A DNA stretch of 64,000 nucleotides, taken from contig CAJXGN010000003.1 in assembly GCA_913053875.1 (NCBI GenBank), forward strand, positions 186,001 to 250,000, read 5' to 3'. Below are positions 58,520-64,000 of the stretch, piece by piece; the first letter of the stretch is position 1; the number at the start of each line of letters is the position of its first letter. Source of the stretch: an uncultured Agromyces sp. (GTDB lineage Bacteria > Actinomycetota > Actinomycetes > Actinomycetales > Microbacteriaceae). The notes beneath the pieces are model-generated. The model was not told the DNA's origin. It ran no database searches and saw only the letters and a list, made by a program, of their open reading frames with translations. Both the position numbers and the translations under genes were made by a program.

Positions 58520-59664
58520 CCGCCACGACCACGGAGCGGACGAACGCCGAGCAGACGAGCTTCGGGCAGCGCCTGGCCGACTTCGGCCGCACCCTGGTGA
58601 GCCCGCGCGGCGCCGTCTTCCTGCTGCTCGCGCTGCTGCTGATCGCGATCACCGTGCTCAACCCGAACTTCGCCGATCCCGGCCAGTTCATCCGGTTCAT
58701 CCAGCGCACGGCACCCGTCGCGATCGTCGCGATCGGCCAGTACTTCGTGATCGTCGGCGGCGAGCTCGACCTGTCGATGGGCTCCGTCGTCACCGCCCAG
58801 GTCGTGATCGCGGGCAACCTCATCGGCGACGACGCCGCCAACTCGCTGCCGGTGCTCGGCCTCATGCTCGTCTTCGGCGCGCTCATCGGCGTCGTCAACG
58901 GGCTCGTCGTCACGATGCTCAAGGTGCCGAGCTTCATCGTCACCCTCGGCATGATGCTCGCCCTGCTGGGCGGGGTGCTGTTCTGGACCGGCGGCGCCGC
59001 CACCGGGAACCCTGCCGACGAGTTCCGCGAGATCGGGCGCGGCGGCATCCGCGGCGTGCCGGTGCTCGACATCATCCCCTGGTCGGTGATCATCCTGGCG
59101 GTCGCGCTCACCGCGGCGATCTGGTTCGGGCGACGCCCGTTCGGCCGCTCGATCATCGCGCTCGGCGACAACGCGACCACCGCGCGCTACGCGGGCATGC
59201 GCTCCTCGCTCGTGACCATCAGCACCTTCGTGATCTCGTCACTGTCGGCGACCGTCGCGGGCGTCCTGCTCGTCGGCTACGCCGGCGTGCACCCCTCGGT
59301 CGGCCGCGGCTACGAGTTCATCGCCATCACCGCCGTGGTGCTCGGCGGCGTGGTGCTCGGCGGCGGTCGCGGCTGGGTCGTGGGCGCCGCCGCGGGGGCG
59401 TTCGCGCTCGAGGCGCTGTTCACGCTGCTGAACTTCGCCGGCGTGCCCTCCACGTATCGCGACGCCGTCCAGGGCGTCATCATCATCGCCGCCGTGGCGT
59501 ACGCCGCGACGAGCTTCGGCACGCGCCGACGGCGCGGCCGCTCAGAGACTTCCCTCCGCCAGGGAGGGGAGGGGCCGACGGATCCGATGCCCGACGCCCA
59601 GCCTGCACCACACATTCCCTCGACGCAGAGGGCAGACACCACACCAACCAAGGGAGGTTCGTGA
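58516..59664 (+). CDS. Sugar ABC transporter permease 2 (RbsC-like)
   Basis: The 382-residue permease has the same plan as the first: APVAIVAIGQYFVIVGGELDLSMGSVVTAQ, NGLVVTMLKVPSFIVTLGMMLALLGG, ALGDNATTARYAGMR and AVVLGGVVLGGGRGWVVGAAAGA. It has a Pro/Gly-rich C-terminal tail of about 50 residues, encoded across a hairpin, ending TKGGS just at the binding-protein start (TGATG overlap, 59662-59666). It is coupled to permease 1 by ATGA 58516-58519. Confidence 0.92.
   Translation: MTATTTERTNAEQTSFGQRLADFGRTLVSPRGAVFLLLALLLIAITVLNPNFADPGQFIRFIQRTAPVAIVAIGQYFVIVGGELDLSMGSVVTAQVVIAGNLIGDDAANSLPVLGLMLVFGALIGVVNGLVVTMLKVPSFIVTLGMMLALLGGVLFWTGGAATGNPADEFREIGRGGIRGVPVLDIIPWSVIILAVALTAAIWFGRRPFGRSIIALGDNATTARYAGMRSSLVTISTFVISSLSATVAGVLLVGYAGVHPSVGRGYEFIAITAVVLGGVVLGGGRGWVVGAAAGAFALEALFTLLNFAGVPSTYRDAVQGVIIIAAVAYAATSFGTRRRRGRSETSLRQGGEGPTDPMPDAQPAPHIPSTQRADTTPTKGGS
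59552..59567 (+). promoter_or_regulatory. Hairpin at permease 2 / binding-protein junction
   Basis: CCCTCC-GCCA-GGGAGG (59552-59567) forms a small stem-loop inside the 3' end of permease 2, followed by G-rich sequence. In importer operons such structures often set different mRNA levels for permeases and binding protein; that role here is an inference. Confidence 0.4.
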
Positions 59665-60881
59665 TGCGACGAAGCAGGTTCACCGTGGCATCCGCGTTGG
59701 TCGGCGCACTCGCGCTGTTCACCCTCGCGGGCTGCACCACCGATCCGAGCGTGACCGCGCCGACGGATGACGCCGGCGGCGACACATCGAACGAAGAGGA
59801 GGTCGAGTGGTTCGACCAGGCCCTCTACGACGAGCAGGACGCCCAGCGCGGCATCGCTCCGGAGGGGCCCGAGGACCAGCCGTGGCTCCAGTACATCGAC
59901 GCCGAGTTCGTCGACACCAGCGAGTACGCGTCCGACGGGGCGAAGAAGGGATGCTTCGCGAACGCGTCGATCTCGAACCCGTGGCGCCAGACCGGCTGGA
60001 TCACCTTCAACGAGCAGCTGAAGGTGCTGCAGGACTCCGGCGCGATCTCCGAGGTCGAGACGCGCGACGCGCAGGACAGCGATGACACGCAGATCGCCGA
60101 CATCGACTACTTCATCGAGGAGGGGAACTGCGACTTCTTCATCATCTCGCCGAACTCCACCGCGGCGATGACGCCGGCCGTCGAACGCGCGTGCGACACG
60201 GGCAAGCCCGTGATCGTGTTCGACCGCGGCGTGCAGACCGACTGCCCGGTCACGTTCATCCACCCGATCGGCGGGTTCGCGTGGGGCATCGACACGGCCG
60301 AGTTCCTCATCGAGGAGCTCGACGAGGGTGCGACCGTGGTCGCGTTGAGGATCCTGCCCGGCGTCGACGTGCTCGAGCAACGCTGGGCCGCCGCCGAGAA
60401 GCTCTTCGACGAGGCCGGCATCGAGGCGACCGACTACTTCACCGGGGCCGACCCGGCGGAGATCAAGTCGATCATCTCCGACGCGCTCGCCACGGGCGAC
60501 GTCGACGGCGTCTGGATGGACGCCGGTGACGGTGCGGTCGCCGCGATCGAGGCGTTCGAGGACGCCGGCGTCGACTACCCGGTGATGACCGGCGAGGACG
60601 AGATGAGCTTCCTGCGCAAGTGGGAGGAGACCGGGCTGACCGGGCTCGCGCCGGTGTACTCCAACTTCCAGTGGCGCACGCCGCTGCTCGCCGCGGAGAT
60701 GATCTTCGCCGGCGAGGAGGTGCCCTCGGAGTGGGTGCTGCCGCAGTCGCCGATCCAGGCCGGCGAGCTGGGCGAGTGGCTCGCGCTGAACGAGGGCATG
60801 CCCGACGGGCACTACGCCAAGTTCGGCGGCGAGGACCTGCCCGGGTACCCGACGGTCTGGGAGGACCGCATCATCCCGTAG
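59664..60881 (+). CDS. Sugar-type ABC transporter substrate-binding lipoprotein
   Basis: The 405-residue product has a lipoprotein signal with lipobox LAGC (Cys24), preceded by MRRSRFTVAS and a hydrophobic stretch. After an acidic linker (STAPTDD-like, about 28-45), the mature fold includes CFANASISNPWRQTGWITF, IEEGNCDFFIISPNSTAAMTPAV, KPVIVFDRGVQTDCPVTFIHPIGGFAWGIDTAEFLIEEL and GVWMDAGDGAVAAIEAFEDAG, in the periplasmic-binding-protein class I layout used by RbsB-like proteins. Two Cys pairs are unusual. The start is ATG 59664 with AGGGAGG upstream. The ligand is unidentified; CFANASISNPWRQTGW is a useful search string. Confidence 0.9.
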   Translation: MRRSRFTVASALVGALALFTLAGCTTDPSVTAPTDDAGGDTSNEEEVEWFDQALYDEQDAQRGIAPEGPEDQPWLQYIDAEFVDTSEYASDGAKKGCFANASISNPWRQTGWITFNEQLKVLQDSGAISEVETRDAQDSDDTQIADIDYFIEEGNCDFFIISPNSTAAMTPAVERACDTGKPVIVFDRGVQTDCPVTFIHPIGGFAWGIDTAEFLIEELDEGATVVALRILPGVDVLEQRWAAAEKLFDEAGIEATDYFTGADPAEIKSIISDALATGDVDGVWMDAGDGAVAAIEAFEDAGVDYPVMTGEDEMSFLRKWEETGLTGLAPVYSNFQWRTPLLAAEMIFAGEEVPSEWVLPQSPIQAGELGEWLALNEGMPDGHYAKFGGEDLPGYPTVWEDRIIP

Positions 60882-60892
60882 GGGGGGAACGG

Positions 60893-60931
60893 GCGGATGC
60901 CGCGGGGCGCACGTCGTCCCGCGGCATCCGC
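60893..60931 (+). terminator. 14-bp hairpin between binding protein and first TIM barrel gene
   Basis: GCGGATGCCGCGGG (60893-60906) is perfectly inverted at 60918-60931 with an 11-base loop. It lies 12 bp after the binding-protein stop and 43 bp before the next start, so it can attenuate transcription and stabilise the upstream mRNA. The arms contain the GGATGCC motif. Confidence 0.72.
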
Positions 60932-60973
60932 ACTACCATCGGCCGCAGCGCCGGAACTCGACGAGGAGGCAGG

Positions 60974-61846
60974 ATGCGCCGCACCATCGGCGTGAACACG
61001 TGGGTCTGGACCTCTCCGCTGACCGACGAGCGGTTGGGGGAGATCGCGGCGACGGCGGCCGGCATGGGCTTCGGCGCCCTGGAGCTGCCGGTCGAGCAGC
61101 CGGGCGACTGGTCGACGGATGCCGCGCGCGAGGTGCTCGACCGTCACGGCATGGCGCCGATCGTGGTCGGCGCCATGGCTCCCGGACGCAACCTCGTCGC
61201 GGCCCCGGCATCGGAGGTCGTGGCCACCCAGAACTACCTGGTGCACTGCATCGGCGTGGCCGAGGCGCTCGGCGCCTCGGTCGTCGCGGGGCCCTTCACG
61301 GCCGCGACCGGGCGCACCTGGCGCATGTCGGCCGAGGAGCGCGAGCAGGCGTACCGGGACCTCCGCACGGCCCTCGCGCCCGTGGTGCGGACGGCGGAGC
61401 GCAGCGGCATCCGCCTCGCCGTCGAACCCCTGAACCGCTACGAGACGAGCCTCGTCAACACGGTCGACCAGGCGCTGGACGCGCTCGGGCCCCTGCTCGG
61501 GCCGGGCCTCGGGCTCGCGCTCGACAGCTACCACCTGAACATCGAGGAACGCGACATCGGCGGCGCGATCCGGCACGCCGGGGAGCACCTCGCGCACGTG
61601 CAGGTCTGCGGCAACGACCGTGGCGCCGTCGGCGACGACCACATCGACTGGCCGGCGTTCCTCGACGCGCTCGACGACGCCGGGTACGCCGGGCCGCTCG
61701 GCCTCGAGAGCTTCACCAACGACAACGAGACCATTGCGGTCGCCGCCAGCGTGTGGCGGCCGCTCGCCGATTCGCAGGACGCGCTCGCGGAGCGGAGCAT
61801 CCGCCACCTCGACGCCCTGCAGGAGCAGAGGGAGACGCACCCATGA
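60974..61846 (+). CDS. Ketose 3-epimerase-like TIM barrel (D-tagatose/D-allulose 3-epimerase family)
   Basis: The 290-residue enzyme belongs to the xylose-isomerase-like TIM barrel family (COG1082). Metal-binding residues fit D-tagatose 3-epimerase numbering closely: Glu151 (VEPLNRYET), Asp184 with LALDSYHLNIEE (His187), His208 (LAHVQVCGNDRG) and Glu245 (LGLESFT). It probably epimerises a ketose or 3-keto sugar at C3. It is coupled to the second TIM barrel gene (ATGA 61843-61846). The start is ATG 60974 with AGGAGGCAGG upstream. The substrate is inferred from the family only. Confidence 0.83.
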   Translation: MRRTIGVNTWVWTSPLTDERLGEIAATAAGMGFGALELPVEQPGDWSTDAAREVLDRHGMAPIVVGAMAPGRNLVAAPASEVVATQNYLVHCIGVAEALGASVVAGPFTAATGRTWRMSAEEREQAYRDLRTALAPVVRTAERSGIRLAVEPLNRYETSLVNTVDQALDALGPLLGPGLGLALDSYHLNIEERDIGGAIRHAGEHLAHVQVCGNDRGAVGDDHIDWPAFLDALDDAGYAGPLGLESFTNDNETIAVAASVWRPLADSQDALAERSIRHLDALQEQRETHP

Positions 61847-62862
61847 CCGACCACGCCGCGAGCCGCCCCGTCACGCTGTTCACGGGCCAGTGGGCCGACC
61901 TGCCGTTCGCCGAGGTCGCACGCCTCGCCGCCGAGTGGGGGTACAACGGCCTCGAGATCGCGTGCTCGGGCGACCACCTCGACCTGAAGCTGGCCGAGGA
62001 GGAGCCCGGGTACCTCGCGGAGCGCCGCGAGATCCTGCAGCGGCACGGGCTCGAGGTGTACGCGATCTCGAACCACCTCACCGGCCAGGCCGTGTGCGAC
62101 GACCCGATCGACTTCCGGCACGAGGCCATCGTGCGCTCCTACACCTGGGGCGACGGCGACGCCGAGGGCGTGCGGCAGCGTGCGGCCGAGGACATGCAAC
62201 GGTCGGCGCGCGTCGCGCGGGCGCTCGGCGTCGACACGGTCGTCGGGTTCACCGGGTCGAAGATCTGGCCGTACGTGGCCATGTTCCCGCCGGTGCCGGC
62301 GTCGGTGATCGACGCGGGGTACGAGGACTTCGCGAACCGGTGGAACCCCATCCTCGACGTGTTCGACGCCGAGGGCGTGCGGTTCGCCCACGAGGTGCAC
62401 CCGTCGGAGATCGCGTACGACTACTGGACGTCGGTGCGCACGCTCGAGGCGATCGACCGCCGGGCGGCGTTCGGGTTCAACTGGGACCCCTCGCACATGG
62501 TGTGGCAGGGCATCGACCCGCTCGGCTTCATCGTCGACTTCGCCGACCGCATCTACCACGTCGACTGCAAGGACACGCGGCTCCGCCCGCCGAACGGCCG
62601 CGCCGGCATCCTCGGGTCGCACCTGCCGTGGGGCGAGCCGCGCCGCGGGTGGGACTTCGTCTCGACCGGGCACGGCGACGTCGACTGGGAGGGCGCGTTC
62701 CGCACGCTCGACGCGATCGGGTACGACGGCCCCATCTCGGTGGAGTGGGAGGACGCCGGCATGGACCGCCTGCACGGTGCGGCGGAGGCCGTCGGTCGCA
62801 TCCGCTCGATGCTGTGGCCCCGGCCCGAGGGCTCGTTCGACGCGGCGTTCTCGAACCAGTAG
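61843..62862 (+). CDS. Xylose-isomerase-like TIM barrel, second of pair
   Basis: The 339-residue enzyme opens VTLFTGQWADLPFAEVARLAAEWGYNGLEIACSGDHLDL (in parts) and has metal-ligand candidates Glu in FAHEVHPSEIAYD, Asp in NWDPSHMVWQG, His in IYHVDCKDTRL and Glu in SVEWEDAG. It is only distantly related to its upstream partner and lacks the EPLNRYE epimerase signature. Proteins of this group accompany Gfo/Idh/MocA dehydrogenases in actinobacterial sugar modules, as isomerases, dehydratases or lyases; the reaction here is unknown. It ends the module. Confidence 0.84.
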   Translation: MTDHAASRPVTLFTGQWADLPFAEVARLAAEWGYNGLEIACSGDHLDLKLAEEEPGYLAERREILQRHGLEVYAISNHLTGQAVCDDPIDFRHEAIVRSYTWGDGDAEGVRQRAAEDMQRSARVARALGVDTVVGFTGSKIWPYVAMFPPVPASVIDAGYEDFANRWNPILDVFDAEGVRFAHEVHPSEIAYDYWTSVRTLEAIDRRAAFGFNWDPSHMVWQGIDPLGFIVDFADRIYHVDCKDTRLRPPNGRAGILGSHLPWGEPRRGWDFVSTGHGDVDWEGAFRTLDAIGYDGPISVEWEDAGMDRLHGAAEAVGRIRSMLWPRPEGSFDAAFSNQ

Positions 62863-62883
62863 CCGGATGCCCCGGGGCGGCCG

Positions 62884-63642
62884 CTACCCGGGGATGCTCC
62901 AGTAGTACACGTCGGCGCCGGGATGCAGCACCGTGATCGCCCAGTCGACCGAGCGGTCCCAGGTGTGATCGGTGTGCCCGGCGTACTCGATCAGCACCGT
63001 GCCGTCGTCGCGCGGCTCGACGGCCGTGACGACGCCGGTGTGGTCGCGGTCGCCCGAGTTGTCCCAGTCGAACTGCACGACGTCGCCGGGCTTCACGAGC
63101 TCGCGCTGGTCGTCGGTGAGCGCGGTCGCCTGCTCGGGCCGCGCCTGCAGGTAGCGCATCAGGTTCGTCGAGCTGATCCACGGCGAGCTCGAGCGGTAGG
63201 GGTTGCCGCCGGGGTCGTGCCACCACTCGGCGTCCTGCTCCCAGCCGCGCGCGAACAGCGTCTGGCTCGTGAAGTTCACGCAGTCGTTGTTCGGGATGTA
63301 CCCGAATTGCTCGCTGTCGCGCTCGCGCCAGTGGGCGTGCGCGTACTCCAGTTGCGCGGTCACGGCTGCGCTCAGCCCCTCGGTGTCGAGCACGGCGATG
63401 TCGTCGGTGCCCTCGGGATCGGGCGGCGGGCCGATGCTCGCGGGGGCGGCCTCCGCGGTCGGCACCGGGCGGAGGTCGGCCTCGGGCGGGCCCGTCGCGG
63501 CGACCGGGACCACCGAGTCGGCGCCGACGGCGGCGGTCAGCAGGCCCCAGCCGACCGCGGCGCCGGCGAGCACGGCGGTGACGCCGGCGGCGACCCAGAC
63601 GGTGCGCCGACGGGTCGACGGATGCGCCGCCCCCGAGCCCAT
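62884..63642 (-). CDS. Exported amidase-domain (Amidase_6-like) protein
   Basis: The 252-residue protein has a basic start and one hydrophobic segment (about 14-37: VWVAAGVTAVLAGAAVGWGLL), acting as a signal or anchor, then a Pro-rich linker. The catalytic domain (about 90-252) has Cys121 in NNDCVNFTSQTLFARGW and His201 in GDRDHTGVV, the Cys-His pair of the Amidase_6 (NlpC/P60-related) fold. It probably cleaves peptide or amide bonds in the cell wall. The start is ATG 63642. It converges on the TIM barrel gene, with a small GC hairpin in the 21-bp gap. Confidence 0.84.
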   Translation of the reverse strand: MGSGAAHPSTRRRTVWVAAGVTAVLAGAAVGWGLLTAAVGADSVVPVAATGPPEADLRPVPTAEAAPASIGPPPDPEGTDDIAVLDTEGLSAAVTAQLEYAHAHWRERDSEQFGYIPNNDCVNFTSQTLFARGWEQDAEWWHDPGGNPYRSSSPWISSTNLMRYLQARPEQATALTDDQRELVKPGDVVQFDWDNSGDRDHTGVVTAVEPRDDGTVLIEYAGHTDHTWDRSVDWAITVLHPGADVYYWSIPG

Positions 63643-63777
63643 GCGCCCAGACTATGGCCGGAACGGGCCATGCGGAATGGCCGGATCGCGCGATGAGGCG
63701 CCGCCGCGTTCGGAGTGGAATCGAGGCATCGACACCGCACGAGACACGGGCGGGACGGCACAGGGGAGCTGAGCACG

Positions 63778-64000
63778 ATGATCACCACCACCACCTACGA
63801 CACCGACACCGACACCGCCGACGTGCGCGTCGCCGCCTCGATGGCCCGCGGCATGCGCTGCGGCTGGTACCGCACGCTGTTCGAGCTCGGCCCGGTCACG
63901 GTCGACGCCTTCGCCGACGAGGTCGGCATCGGGCGCGCCGCGGCGACCGGCTGGATCGGCCGTCAGGTCGACGCGGACGTGCTCCGGGTCGTCGGCACGG
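63778..64000 (+). CDS. Unidentified protein, N-terminal part (3' end outside window)
   Basis: The first 74 codons are visible. An N-terminal stretch rich in alternating Thr and Asp (ITTTTYDTDTDTAD) leads to VRVAASMARGMRCGWYRTLFELGPVTVDAFADEVGIGRAAATGWIGRQVDADVLRVVGT, which reads like a winged-helix or dimerisation domain with a TVDAFADEVGIGRAAATGW helix-turn-helix. Such a start occurs in methyltransferases that carry an N-terminal winged helix and in some regulators. The start is ATG 63778 with GGGGAG 8 bp upstream. The rest is beyond the window. Confidence 0.55.
   Translation, partial: MITTTTYDTDTDTADVRVAASMARGMRCGWYRTLFELGPVTVDAFADEVGIGRAAATGWIGRQVDADVLRVVGT

Overview
The window is high-GC, gene-dense DNA from an actinobacterium. 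GTG starts and 1-8 bp start/stop overlaps are frequent. It holds RamB-type glyoxylate control, F420-type LLM oxidoreductase, DUF222-HNH and Tat-exported proteins, and the hexamer GCATCC/GGATGC is strikingly common. Together these suggest Microbacteriaceae (Agromyces or a relative); the family is an inference and the genus is a guess. I see no rRNA, tRNA, CRISPR array, IS element or prophage.

Layout. 1-2100: the 3' end of rplA with its terminator, a SemiSWEET-like membrane protein, a DUF1801 protein and an FHA-domain membrane protein, then a repeat-rich gap. 2300-6200: a succinate-semialdehyde-type dehydrogenase divergent from a class III CoA-transferase/glutaryl-CoA dehydrogenase pair. 6300-7620: a Tat-exported protein and a small membrane protein facing a perfect 15-bp terminator. 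7800-12534: mmsA plus a class III aminotransferase, divergent from a PucR regulator, which looks like beta-alanine or omega-amino-acid catabolism. 12600-20013: VOC-HxlR, MOSC, P1 peptidase, PuuB-like oxidase plus cupin, and a serine hydrolase divergent from PadR plus a GH16-like protein. 20018-24925: RamB, an APH-family kinase, a DUF222-HNH protein, a seven-unit 16-bp tandem repeat and a lipoprotein. 24948-30871: a PotABCD-type ABC importer in one operon with a YtcJ-type amidohydrolase. 31337-34405: aceA and aceB, the classic RamB targets. 34484-38809: two tandem paralogous GT2 glycosyltransferases, an AIM24 protein and a DUF308-DUF389 fusion. 38976-53494: small membrane protein, LLM oxidoreductase, two aldo/keto reductases, CPA1 antiporter, GbsR/MarR plus GT1, ArsR plus CDF metal exporter, GNAT, photolyase, MDR reductase, RgpF-like protein, second GT1, alpha/beta hydrolase and a YqaJ-type nuclease. 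53559-62862: ROK repressor divergent from a sugar module (Gfo/Idh/MocA dehydrogenase, ABC ATPase, two permeases, binding lipoprotein, two xylose-isomerase-like TIM barrels). 62884-64000: an exported amidase-domain protein and the start of an unidentified gene.

The main theme is carbon and nitrogen scavenging. Amines, omega-amino acids and glutarate would be funnelled to acetyl-CoA or succinate. Acetyl-CoA can then feed the glyoxylate shunt (aceA, aceB) under RamB. A separate ROK-controlled module imports and oxidises or epimerises an unidentified sugar. Many operons have a divergent regulator with a palindrome in the shared promoter gap; these are listed as candidate operators and none is proven.
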